Numbered from the stretch's first letter, positions 7,648 to 15,368 are shown. The stretch: DNA of 33,035 bases from an uncultured Clostridia bacterium (GCA_946619755.1 CAMOMI010000008.1:1-33035); one strand, 5' to 3'. Notes: generated by a model not told the origin, from the sequence alone. A program made the numbers and translations.

Positions 7648-8625
7648 ATGGATTACAATATCGTTAATATATATATAGAATATATCAAGAAAAAATATTT
7701 AGAATTATTTAAAATATTATTAAGAGGTAAATATCAAAAAGAGATGTGTTTACCTTTTGTTGAAAGATATATTAATGTAAGATATTACAATGAAACTAAT
7801 TATTTACCAATTAAAGACTTTTTAAACAGAATTAATCGTGAATTAGTCGATTTGGTTAATGTTTTAGCTAATGATGAGAATTTAGATGATCTTAAGAATA
7901 TTGTAGCTTTATTTGGATATATAGTTTATTTTGATGACGTAGCTGAGGTTACTAACGATATGGAATTAATTGATACATTAGTAGAAGATGATATTATTAG
8001 AATAAGTAATAAACAGGAATGTAAAAGCGAACTTAAGGAATGGTATATCGATTTTAAGAAAGATAAAGAAAAATTTCATAGTTCACTTTTAACAAAAGAT
8101 TTTAATTTACTTGAAGATAGATTATATCGTAAGTTATATTATTTAGTATTAGAACATAACGTTAAAATTTCTAATCTATATAGTGAATATGCGGTAGAAA
8201 AAGCTTATAATAGTGGTACAATTGGTGAAGATAAGTTATTTATTACCTATATTTTGGCATCTAATTTGGTTTTGGATAATGCCATTAAATTAGATTTTTC
8301 AAGATATTATATGGTATCGTTTGCAAGTACGCTATTTGAGAAGGAAAAGAAATGTGCTAGATTACTTAATGTGCTTAATAATCCTTTGACAAAGAAGTTT
8401 GTTTCAATTAGAATTACTTATACTGACTATAAGAATAATAAGAATAATATTGATAAACTTATTAATGAAGGATATTCTTTTGGACTTGAACTGGATTCTA
8501 AATATACGGGAGAGACAAGAGAATTGGTATTATTTCCTTATATACTTGTAAAAGAAGATAGTGAAGAATATACAATGTTATCACGTGAGAAACATTTGTT
8601 AAAGTCAAAGATAATTAAAATCTAG
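7648..8625 (+). CDS. Unknown helical cytosolic protein linked to the McrB-like ATPase
   Basis: This 325-residue protein has no signal peptide and no membrane segment. It is rich in Lys, Leu, Asp and Tyr and looks mainly alpha-helical, with a beta-containing C-terminal part (about 245-310). I do not recognise the family. A faint similarity of the C-terminal part to degenerate EAL domains was considered but is too weak to name. It lies 14 bases after the exported protein at 6707 (TAGGAGAT site) and 9 bases before the McrB-like ATPase, which suggests coordinated expression and a shared job with the next two genes. Confidence 0.6.
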   Translation: MDYNIVNIYIEYIKKKYLELFKILLRGKYQKEMCLPFVERYINVRYYNETNYLPIKDFLNRINRELVDLVNVLANDENLDDLKNIVALFGYIVYFDDVAEVTNDMELIDTLVEDDIIRISNKQECKSELKEWYIDFKKDKEKFHSSLLTKDFNLLEDRLYRKLYYLVLEHNVKISNLYSEYAVEKAYNSGTIGEDKLFITYILASNLVLDNAIKLDFSRYYMVSFASTLFEKEKKCARLLNVLNNPLTKKFVSIRITYTDYKNNKNNIDKLINEGYSFGLELDSKYTGETRELVLFPYILVKEDSEEYTMLSREKHLLKSKIIKI

Positions 8626-8634
8626 GAGGTTCTT

Positions 8635-10164
8635 ATGGATACATTTTTGAGATTTTTATATGAGTTTTTATCACAATTTTTTAATGGTATTAAATATATT
8701 GTTTTAGGTATTTTTAATGGGTTTAAATCAATTTTTAATATTCCAGAATACATTAAAGTAATAAGTGAATATAAAAATGATTTTTCAATACCTGAGTGGT
8801 TACTTGTTGGAATAGCTATTTTAATTACAATTGCGCTGCTTGCTTTAATTATTTTTGCTGTATATTTCTTGATTAGAAAATATATTAGGATTAGAAAAAG
8901 TTTAGTAGAACAGGAATCATTGTTAGAGGAAGTTAGTACTTTAAATAATGAAGTAGCAAAACTAGTTAAAGAAAAAGAAACTATTCTTGCTATGAAAGTT
9001 TCTAAATTAGGTATTAAACCAGATGAACCTGATACGGTAGAGGCTAGTGAAACTGGGGATACTGATAATGTTGATCCTAATACGGAAATCAGATTTCCTA
9101 AGTTATATGAAGTTGATCAAAAATATAAAGATTATAAAGTACAGAATTATGGTAATACTTTTGAACTACCAGAGTTTGTTGAATTGTTTAGAAACTTTGC
9201 AGCTAGTCAGTTAAAGTTATATTATACAACTGATATGATTAGATTATTTGTATCAGCATTGGCTTCAACTAAACTTGTTATCTTGCAAGGTATTTCTGGT
9301 ACTGGTAAAACTTCCCTTGCTTATGCTTGGGGAAAGTTTTTGAAGCATGACTCTTGTATTGCTTCTGTGCAACCTTCTTGGCGTGATCGTACCGAATTAT
9401 TTGGGTACTTTAATGAGTTTACGAAAAAGTTTAACGAAACAGAAGTATTAAAAGAGATGTATGTGGCAGGTTATACCGATGATGTTTATACGGTAATTTT
9501 GGATGAAATGAATATCTCACGTGTTGAGTACTATTTTGCTGAAATGTTATCAATACTTGAGATGCCTAACAAGGACGAATGGATTGTTGAAATTGTTCCT
9601 AGTGCTTGGAAGAGTGACCCTGTTCATTTAATTGAAGGTAAATTAAAGATACCACCAAATATGTGGTATATTGGAACAATTAATAACGATGACTCAACTT
9701 TTATGGTTACAGATAAGGTTTATGACCGTGCTATGCCAATCGATATTAATGATAAAGGACAAGTGTTTGAGCCAGAATCAATTCCAGCTCAAGATATTAA
9801 CTATTCTTATTTGGATAGTAAGTTCCAAGAAGCAATTAAAAATAATCCTATTCATGAGGAAAATCTTAAAAAGATTGAAGAAATGGATGATTATGTTATT
9901 AAACATTTTAGAATTGCTTTTGGTAACAGAATTGTGGCACATATGAGAAAATTTGTGCCAGTATTTGTAGCGTGTGGGGGAGATGAAATAAGAGGAATTG
10001 ATTATTTCATTGCACGTAAGATTTTAAGAAAATTTGAACAATTAAATATTGCTTATATTAGAGATGAAATTGATGGCTTTGTTAAATTCTTAAATGATAA
10101 TTTTGGTGAAGGTAAAATGTCAGAATGTATTGAATATTTATTAAGACTTAAGAAGATGGCGTAG
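8635..10164 (+). CDS. Membrane-anchored McrB-like AAA+ ATPase
   Basis: This 509-residue protein has an amphipathic N-terminus, a strong membrane segment (about 56-82), a coiled-coil stretch (about 85-122), an acidic linker, and a C-terminal AAA+ domain of the McrB group. The Walker A motif is GISGTGKTS (218-226). The Walker B motif is VILDEMN (287-293), followed by SRVEYYFAEML as in McrB relatives. The sensor-type GTINNDDS and a DRAMPIDI segment follow. Classical McrB is a cytosolic GTPase that drives restriction of modified DNA; this one is tethered to the membrane and lacks a DNA-binding N-domain. The site is AGGAGG. It sits between the unknown gene at 7648 and the DUF2357-like gene at 10175, inside a secretion operon. 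An ATP-driven remodelling role at the membrane is inferred. Confidence 0.85.
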   Translation: MDTFLRFLYEFLSQFFNGIKYIVLGIFNGFKSIFNIPEYIKVISEYKNDFSIPEWLLVGIAILITIALLALIIFAVYFLIRKYIRIRKSLVEQESLLEEVSTLNNEVAKLVKEKETILAMKVSKLGIKPDEPDTVEASETGDTDNVDPNTEIRFPKLYEVDQKYKDYKVQNYGNTFELPEFVELFRNFAASQLKLYYTTDMIRLFVSALASTKLVILQGISGTGKTSLAYAWGKFLKHDSCIASVQPSWRDRTELFGYFNEFTKKFNETEVLKEMYVAGYTDDVYTVILDEMNISRVEYYFAEMLSILEMPNKDEWIVEIVPSAWKSDPVHLIEGKLKIPPNMWYIGTINNDDSTFMVTDKVYDRAMPIDINDKGQVFEPESIPAQDINYSYLDSKFQEAIKNNPIHEENLKKIEEMDDYVIKHFRIAFGNRIVAHMRKFVPVFVACGGDEIRGIDYFIARKILRKFEQLNIAYIRDEIDGFVKFLNDNFGEGKMSECIEYLLRLKKMA

Positions 10165-10174
10165 GTGATATTAT

Positions 10175-11281
10175 ATGGATGATCTTAAAGTTACAGAGTT
10201 ACTTAATACAGTAAGTGAGAAGAATAAGACAAAATTTAAAGATAATATTCGTTCTAACTTAACAGTTAATACTGATATAAAAAGAGTAGACGCAGATTTT
10301 GAATGGTTAGAACTTATGGAGGATACAATTAAGTATCTGGATAACATTTTAAGAAATCCAAATAGATTTATTGTTAATGAAGAGGAAATTGTTAAGGTTG
10401 AACTTGCTAGAAGAATAACAGTTGAAAGTATTAGACATTTGTCTAAACATACTAATTTTATTCAAAAAATTGAAGATAATGGTGATGTTAAACCATCAAA
10501 GATATTGAATATTCAAAAAGATGAAAGTTATGATACTTATGAAAATAGATTAATTTATACACTTATTGAAAATATGCGTAACTTTGTTGAAATTAAAAAG
10601 AAAAGTTTAATTTCTGCATCAAGCTTAAATGATGTTAAAAAAGCTAAATATAGTGCTAAAAGTAATATTGGTAAAGAACAAGTTTTTATTGAAATGAACT
10701 ATACTTCTAGTTTAGCTGAAAAAAAAGAAGTTCAAGGAGAATATCCAGTTGATGAACGTATTAAGAGATTAGATGATGATATAACTATGCTTATGAATAC
10801 GGATGTTTATAAAACATTAAGAAAATTGCATGTAGCAAGAGTTATACCGCCAATTAAAAAGACAAATGTAATTTTAAAGAATACAAACTTCCAGTATGCA
10901 ATGAAACTTTGGGATTATTTACAAGCACACGTTGCCAATGATACGAAAATATTTAAAAGTAATAAGAAATACGAGGATAATGGTATATTAAAAGAATACA
11001 TGAATAATACTTTCTTACTTGATTATCTTGCAATGAATACGCTTAGTAACGTTGATAGTAAAGAAAAAGAGTCACAGGTAATTGAAGAAATTACAGATAA
11101 TCTATTGCAACGTATTGTTGAATTAAATGTTGATATGCCTCTTACAACGTTAAAAGAAAAAATTGGTGATAAAATAGCTATTATTAAGTATAAAAAAGAA
11201 GCTAGTTTATCAGAAATTCAAAATATTTTTTCTGAACATATAAAAAATTATTTGGAAAAGGTAGAGAATATAAAACTATAG
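10175..11281 (+). CDS. DUF2357/McrC-like partner of the AAA+ ATPase, no nuclease motif seen
   Basis: This 368-residue soluble protein is mostly helical. The segment SYDTYENRLIYTLI (118-131) matches the ENR signature of DUF2357 proteins, which resemble the N-terminal part of McrC. A later block, KNTNFQYAMKLWDYLQ, matches the usual 'NxxYxxALxLWxxL' pattern of that family. McrC proteins normally end in a PD-(D/E)XK nuclease domain. I see no D...ExK core in the last 100 residues, and the protein ends soon after the DUF2357-like part. It lies 10 bases after the ATPase with a GGTGATATT site, so the two are very probably partners. The family match rests on motifs read by eye. Confidence 0.65.
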   Translation: MDDLKVTELLNTVSEKNKTKFKDNIRSNLTVNTDIKRVDADFEWLELMEDTIKYLDNILRNPNRFIVNEEEIVKVELARRITVESIRHLSKHTNFIQKIEDNGDVKPSKILNIQKDESYDTYENRLIYTLIENMRNFVEIKKKSLISASSLNDVKKAKYSAKSNIGKEQVFIEMNYTSSLAEKKEVQGEYPVDERIKRLDDDITMLMNTDVYKTLRKLHVARVIPPIKKTNVILKNTNFQYAMKLWDYLQAHVANDTKIFKSNKKYEDNGILKEYMNNTFLLDYLAMNTLSNVDSKEKESQVIEEITDNLLQRIVELNVDMPLTTLKEKIGDKIAIIKYKKEASLSEIQNIFSEHIKNYLEKVENIKL

Positions 11282-11291
11282 GTGATGTTTA

Positions 11292-12002
11292 ATGAAGATT
11301 ATTTTTAAAATCTTTAAATGGATTATAACGGCATTTTTGTTTGTTGTATTAGCTATTGTTGTCTTTCAGAAATTTACGAATAATCGTGTTGCACTTGGAA
11401 ATATTTATATATTTCAAGTTGTATCAGAAAGTATGCTTCCTGAATACCGAGTAGGTGATATTATCGTTGTTAAAAAAACAACAGCTGATAAATTGAAAAT
11501 TGGTGATGATGTTACTTATCTTGGATCAGTTAGTAATTTTGATGGCCTAACAATCACTCACAGAATAATTGATATTCGTGAAGAAAATGGAAAACGTTAT
11601 TTTACTACTAAAGGTATGTCTAATTTTATTGAAGATCCAGAAATAAGTGAAGATAATATCTATGGTAAAGTAATATATCATACGGTATTATTTAGTTTTG
11701 TTGGTAGACTTATGACTAATATGATTGTTTACTATGTATTGTTTGTATCGGTTGGTGTTAGTTTTTCTTATGAGTTAATAACGTCTTTCTTTTTAAAAAA
11801 AGATGATGAAGAAGAAGATGATGATGGTGGTGATACTTCGTCTAAAGATGAAGAACCAGAATTAGATAATAATATATATACGAACGACGTAGAAATAAAT
11901 GAAAAAGAAAAAAATGACGAAGTCATTATTGAAGAAGATATAATTGAAGAGGTTGATAGCGATGATGGAGATGAAACCGAAGGTGAGCAAACCGAAAACT
12001 AA
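11292..12002 (+). CDS. Second active SipW-like signal peptidase I (S26B) with acidic tail
   Basis: This is a 236-residue S26B signal peptidase. It has an N-terminal membrane segment (about 8-27), the SESMLP motif with Ser47, the THRI motif with His90, and a second membrane segment (about 140-165). Both catalytic residues are present. After the second membrane segment come about 65 residues dominated by Asp and Glu, predicted to be cytoplasmic. The start has GGTGATGTTTA upstream and lies 10 bases after the DUF2357-like gene. The 3' end overlaps the next gene, a secreted TasA-like protein, by about 40 bases, so enzyme and likely substrate are translated together. Confidence 0.88.
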   Translation: MKIIFKIFKWIITAFLFVVLAIVVFQKFTNNRVALGNIYIFQVVSESMLPEYRVGDIIVVKKTTADKLKIGDDVTYLGSVSNFDGLTITHRIIDIREENGKRYFTTKGMSNFIEDPEISEDNIYGKVIYHTVLFSFVGRLMTNMIVYYVLFVSVGVSFSYELITSFFLKKDDEEEDDDGGDTSSKDEEPELDNNIYTNDVEINEKEKNDEVIIEEDIIEEVDSDDGDETEGEQTEN

Positions 12003-12606
12003 TTTGCTCAAACCAGCGAGAATTATCTTTTTAATTGTTTTGATTGCTTCAAATACATTTGCGTGGTTTATTTATGCAACACGTATTGATAGTAATGTAT
12101 CAGTACATGTTCGAGCGTGGAATGTTATATTTGAAGCTGGCGAAAATGAGGTAACTGATATGATTAATTTAGATGTTGATAGTATCTACCCTGGTATGGA
12201 AAATTATGAGTATGTTATAAACGCTTATAATCGTGGAGATGTATCAGCAACACTTTCATATCAAATTCTTAGTGCCACTATATTAGATCAGTCTTTTATT
12301 ACTGTCGAAGGCAGACAAGCACTTGGTCAAGAACCTGTGGCAACCGATTTAACGACTGAACAATTAAAAAATAAGTTATTAAATGATTATCCTTTTTCAA
12401 TTGGTATTACAATTTCGAATGGTTTAATTGAAGAAGAGAATGGAAAAGAGACATATACATTGAGTGTTATATGGCCATATGAAAATAATCATGATGATAT
12501 TGATACGCAATGGGGTATAAATGCATACGAATTTAAGGAAGCACATCCTGATAGTCCTAGTATTACGCTTAAAGTAAAGATTATTATTACACAAAATTTA
12601 GAATAA
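11962..12606 (+). CDS. Secreted TasA-like protein with SipW-type signal peptide
   Basis: This 214-residue exported protein begins with a basic stretch, then a hydrophobic segment (about 21-36) ending in NTFAWF, a SipW-type pattern close to the TYAWF of the gene at 14227. The mature part is beta-rich with no Cys. Near the end, VIWPYENNHDDIDTQWG resembles TasA/camelysin C-terminal regions. The start is ATG 11962, placed 8 bases after AGAGGT; ATG 11965 or 11971 are alternatives, and the frame opens further up at a TTG (11944) without a site. It overlaps the preceding signal peptidase gene in another frame. A bidirectional terminator closes the operon here. Confidence 0.76.
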   Translation: MMEMKPKVSKPKTNLLKPARIIFLIVLIASNTFAWFIYATRIDSNVSVHVRAWNVIFEAGENEVTDMINLDVDSIYPGMENYEYVINAYNRGDVSATLSYQILSATILDQSFITVEGRQALGQEPVATDLTTEQLKNKLLNDYPFSIGITISNGLIEEENGKETYTLSVIWPYENNHDDIDTQWGINAYEFKEAHPDSPSITLKVKIIITQNLE

Positions 12607-12643
12607 AAATAGGCTTAGTATTATTATTAACGAGGCCTATTTT
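12606..12643. terminator. Bidirectional terminator between convergent genes
   Basis: A 9-bp stem, AAAATAGGC (12606-12614) with GCCTATTTT (12635-12643), has A and T runs on both flanks. It can stop transcription from the plus-strand operon and from the minus-strand gene ending at 12648. Confidence 0.8.
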
Positions 12644-12647
12644 ATTT

Positions 12648-13253
12648 TTAATTTGAATTAGGTTTTTGAATAAATCTTATATTAACTTTAATGCTAGCAA
12701 CACCATTAATTGAAGCTTCTGTATCATCGGCATTATTCATTGTTTCACCAGTACCGTCTAACCATTTTATATAAAATTTGTATGTATTGACTGTTTTTTC
12801 TTCACCTAACAAATGCGTGGTAGTGATGCTGCTGGTTGATTCATCATTGATAGGGATCAGTTCTCCGTCATTTTTTTTGTATCCAGTAAAAACTATATCG
12901 GTAACTGTATTAGTACTGTTTTTTTCTAAAGATATTTCTTCATCAAAAGATACGCCCACATTTGATGAATCAATTTTTATTTCAAAGAATCCAGTGCTTG
13001 TCGGAGCAATGACATCACTACCTATATTGGGGTTTTCATCAAATACAGGAACAATAGTATTTGAAAAATCTTGATTATTTATAATATCTTGTTGATTTAC
13101 TGTAAAGGCCCATCTAGCTATTGTAAAATTACTGCTAGCATCAGCACTGGAGATATATTTAGCATAAGTATCTTGTACTAAATCTACTAAAAGAAATAGT
13201 GAGATTGCCGCTAATAATAATCTAAATTTTCGATTATTAATTATTTTATCCAT
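12648..13253 (-). CDS. TasA-like secreted protein with SipW-type signal, encoded in reverse
   Basis: This 201-residue exported protein has a hydrophobic signal (about 10-27) ending in DTYAKY (28-33), then NFTIARWAFTVN, a very typical SipW-dependent start of a TasA/camelysin domain. The mature region is beta-rich with no Cys. The C-terminal layout resembles the gene at 4651. The site is AGGAGGAAG before the ATG at 13253. It is the only minus-strand gene in the island. It is bounded by a bidirectional terminator and a 243-base divergent intergenic region, so it is controlled independently of its neighbours. It could be an alternative or minor fibre subunit. Confidence 0.8.
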   Translation of the reverse strand: MDKIINNRKFRLLLAAISLFLLVDLVQDTYAKYISSADASSNFTIARWAFTVNQQDIINNQDFSNTIVPVFDENPNIGSDVIAPTSTGFFEIKIDSSNVGVSFDEEISLEKNSTNTVTDIVFTGYKKNDGELIPINDESTSSITTTHLLGEEKTVNTYKFYIKWLDGTGETMNNADDTEASINGVASIKVNIRFIQKPNSN

Positions 13254-13269
13254 GCTCTTCCTCCTTTAC

Positions 13270-13286
13270 TTTATACCATAATTATA
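13270..13286 (-). promoter_or_regulatory. Candidate -10 region for the minus-strand TasA-like gene
   Basis: On the minus strand a perfect TATAAT lies at 13286-13281 and an extended TGGTATAAA at 13278-13270, just upstream of the AGGAGG site. The first gives the more reasonable leader. No good -35 is visible. Either or both may be used. Confidence 0.4.
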
Positions 13287-13328
13287 AATGATATTTTTAT
13301 TTTATTTATCTAAAAGAAGGTGATTATT

Positions 13329-13351
13329 TGTAAATTGACGCATAATTTACA
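13329..13351. promoter_or_regulatory. Perfect inverted repeat in divergent intergenic region (possible operator)
   Basis: TGTAAATT (13329-13336) and AATTTACA (13344-13351) form a perfect 8-bp inverted repeat around a 7-base centre. It lies between the minus-strand gene starting at 13253 and the plus-strand gene starting at 13497, upstream of candidate promoters for both. The form suits a dimeric regulator. It is not followed by a T run, so it is not a terminator. The binding protein is unknown. Confidence 0.4.
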
Positions 13352-13418
13352 TATTTCTACATTTTTTTAATATTTGTTTAGTGATATGTATAATTTGTCG
13401 AATTCTATAAAATATATC

Positions 13419-13447
13419 TTGCTTTTTTAAAGAAAATCGTTTATTAT
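13419..13447 (+). promoter_or_regulatory. Candidate promoter for the 13497-15240 operon
   Basis: TTGCTT (13419-13424), a 17-base spacer and TATTAT (13442-13447) fit a vegetative sigma promoter. A second possible -10, TATAAT at 13389-13394, lies further upstream. The ribosome binding site GGTGGTGAT precedes the ATG at 13497. Confidence 0.45.
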
Positions 13448-13496
13448 ATTATTGTATGATACGAAGAGTAGTCATATGCATGTTTGGTGGTGATTT

Positions 13497-14210
13497 ATGG
13501 CCAAAGAGGTAATTGTTACTGCTGATAAAGTAAGGAAAAGAAAGAAAATTAGCCGTGTGGTTAGACGTTCCTTACTTATATTGCTAATATTTTTAGTTCT
13601 ATTATACATAATCTTAGATGTCATTTATAGTGAGGGAAGATTTACAGTAACATTAGATTCTAATAAAACACTTGAAAGTGGATTAGCAATATTTGATAGT
13701 CTTAACAATTCTCATGGTAAAAGGAAATTAGAAGCTACACCGATAAAGTTTATGGATAATATATCTTATAAATGGATTCCTGAGAATGTTGATACTGAAG
13801 CAGAAGGGTCACATAATGGTCAAAATTATATCGCATACACTTTCTTTGTTGAAAATCAAGGAAATAGAGTTATTAATTATCATTATGAGGTAATTGTCGA
13901 TGATATTATTAAAAATGTCGATGAGGCAATTAGAATCAAAATTTATCGTAATGGTGAATCAAAAACTTATGCGAAACGTAATTTTATCGATAATGAACCT
14001 GAAAGAGATACGATTCCATTTAAGGATATTGAAAATGCAGAAGGAACAATTATTCTTGAAAAAGTATCTGATTTTAAACCAGATGATTTGGATAGAATAA
14101 CCGTTCTTGTTTGGCTTGAAGGTGATGATCCTGATTGTACTGATGCCTTAATTGGTGGAGAACTAAAAATGCATATGGTTATTACTGAAGAACATATTGA
14201 TCAAAGTTAG
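13497..14210 (+). CDS. Membrane-anchored extracellular protein related to the fibre subunits
   Basis: This 237-residue protein has a strongly basic N-terminus (KVRKRKKISRVVRRS), one membrane segment (about 27-44) and an extracellular domain of about 190 residues. Unlike its neighbours it has no SipW-type cleavage pattern after the hydrophobic stretch, so it probably stays anchored. Near the end, VWLEGDDPDC matches MWIEGQDIDC in the next gene, which suggests a shared C-terminal strand or partner surface. It is separated by 16 bases from the major secreted protein at 14227 and has its own promoter region. A plausible role is a membrane base or assembly platform for that subunit; this is inference. 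Confidence 0.62.
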   Translation: MAKEVIVTADKVRKRKKISRVVRRSLLILLIFLVLLYIILDVIYSEGRFTVTLDSNKTLESGLAIFDSLNNSHGKRKLEATPIKFMDNISYKWIPENVDTEAEGSHNGQNYIAYTFFVENQGNRVINYHYEVIVDDIIKNVDEAIRIKIYRNGESKTYAKRNFIDNEPERDTIPFKDIENAEGTIILEKVSDFKPDDLDRITVLVWLEGDDPDCTDALIGGELKMHMVITEEHIDQS

Positions 14211-14226
14211 GAGTGATTTATAAAAA

Positions 14227-15240
14227 ATGGCAAAGAAAAGCAAAAAGCAAGAAAAGAAAAAATTAAGAACATTAATTTTGTTATTGTTTTTAACAATTAT
14301 AATGTTTGGAACATCAACTTATGCATGGTTTACTGCTAATAGAATGGTAACCATTAATTCGTTAGATGTACATGTTGAAGCTACTGGTGGTATTCAGATA
14401 TCTACTGATGCTGCAGCATGGAAATCAGTTATTACAAATAATGATATTAATACCGGTTATAGTGGACATAAAAATATTGTTCCACCTAATGTAACAGCCG
14501 TATCAACTGATGGTAAGGTAGATGCAACAAATGGTACTTTAAATTTGTATAAATCTATTATTGGTAATGATGCAACTGACGGATCTTATAATATTAAGAC
14601 TGAATTAGAAACTGAGACTGCTGCTAGTACTACAGCTGGAGACTTTATTGCATTTGATGTATTTCTTCGTGTTGATGAAGAAAAACAAATTTATTTAACA
14701 AGCGACTCAAAGGTTGTTAAAAAAGGCGATGATGCTGATAAAGGATTAAAGAATGCTGCTCGTGTTGGTTTCGTTATGTTAGGACATACTGCATCTACTG
14801 CTACTTCTGCAGCAATGATTGCAGCAAGTGATTTATTAAATTCTTCTTCAAAAGCAATTATTTGGGAACCAAATTATGATACTCATTCAGAGTTAGTTAC
14901 TTCTCAAGTTGCTACTGAGTATGGTGTAACATTAAATACAAGTGGTCCAACTGCATATTGTGGTGTTAATAAGGCTATTACAGCACCAGTTTCTTTAAAG
15001 AACTTAGTTAATTGTACTGATACAACTAATGCAACTGCTGTAACACCAAATATTACTACTACTGCTGCTAATACTGATTATAAACAAGCATTTGTTTTAC
15101 AACCTGGAGTTACAAAAGTACGTGTTTATATGTGGATTGAAGGACAAGATATTGATTGTGAAAACAATGCTACTGGTTCTGATATTTCATATACAGTTCA
15201 ATTAAGTACTGAATCATCTGCTACTGGAACTGGAAATTAA
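14227..15240 (+). CDS. Thr/Ala-rich secreted subunit with SipW-type signal (possible major fibre subunit)
   Basis: This 337-residue exported protein has a Lys-rich start, a hydrophobic stretch (about 14-29) ending in TSTYAWF (29-35), then TANRMVTINSLDVHVEATGG, a classical SipW/TasA-type mature start. The mature protein is unusually rich in Thr, Ala and Ser. It has three Cys, one in MWIEGQDIDC near the C-terminus. This signature is shared with the anchored protein just upstream. Codons for Ala, Thr and Val are mostly the GCT/ACT/GTT type, and a strong terminator follows at once. Both suggest high expression, so it may be the main fibre subunit. The AGGAGTGAT site overlaps the end of the previous gene. 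Confidence 0.78.
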   Translation: MAKKSKKQEKKKLRTLILLLFLTIIMFGTSTYAWFTANRMVTINSLDVHVEATGGIQISTDAAAWKSVITNNDINTGYSGHKNIVPPNVTAVSTDGKVDATNGTLNLYKSIIGNDATDGSYNIKTELETETAASTTAGDFIAFDVFLRVDEEKQIYLTSDSKVVKKGDDADKGLKNAARVGFVMLGHTASTATSAAMIAASDLLNSSSKAIIWEPNYDTHSELVTSQVATEYGVTLNTSGPTAYCGVNKAITAPVSLKNLVNCTDTTNATAVTPNITTTAANTDYKQAFVLQPGVTKVRVYMWIEGQDIDCENNATGSDISYTVQLSTESSATGTGN

Positions 15241-15250
15241 TATGATTTTT

Positions 15251-15281
15251 AAAGATTTAGATTAATTCTAAATCTTTTTTT
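15251..15281 (+). terminator. Intrinsic terminator after the Thr/Ala-rich subunit gene
   Basis: An 11-bp perfect stem, AAAGATTTAGA (15251-15261) with TCTAAATCTTT (15267-15277), has a 5-base loop and is followed by a T run. It separates the fibre genes from the giant surface-protein operon. Confidence 0.88.
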
Positions 15282-15337
15282 AATAGTTAATTTTCTTTAT
15301 TTTTTTATATATATATCTTTAAAAAACACCTTATTTA

Positions 15338-15346
15338 TGTTATACT
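15338..15346 (+). promoter_or_regulatory. Extended -10 promoter of the giant surface-protein operon
   Basis: TG-T-TATACT lies about 20 bases before the ribosome binding site TAGGAG of the giant gene. The -35 region has only T and A runs. With the terminator just upstream, this defines the start of the 15369-27224 unit. Confidence 0.55.
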
Positions 15347-15368
15347 ATTCATAGTAGGAGAGTAGGCG

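Noticed and set aside
7648-8625. EAL-like (cyclic-di-GMP phosphodiesterase) C-terminal part
   Set aside because: Only a loose pattern around residues 250-300 was noticed; there is no EAL motif and no metal-binding residues in the right order.
10175-11281. Possible PD-(D/E)XK nuclease at the end of the DUF2357-like protein, as in McrC
   Set aside because: No D followed at the proper distance by ExK was seen in the last 100 residues; KIGDKIAIIKYKKE has no Glu-x-Lys core. A structural search could still change this.
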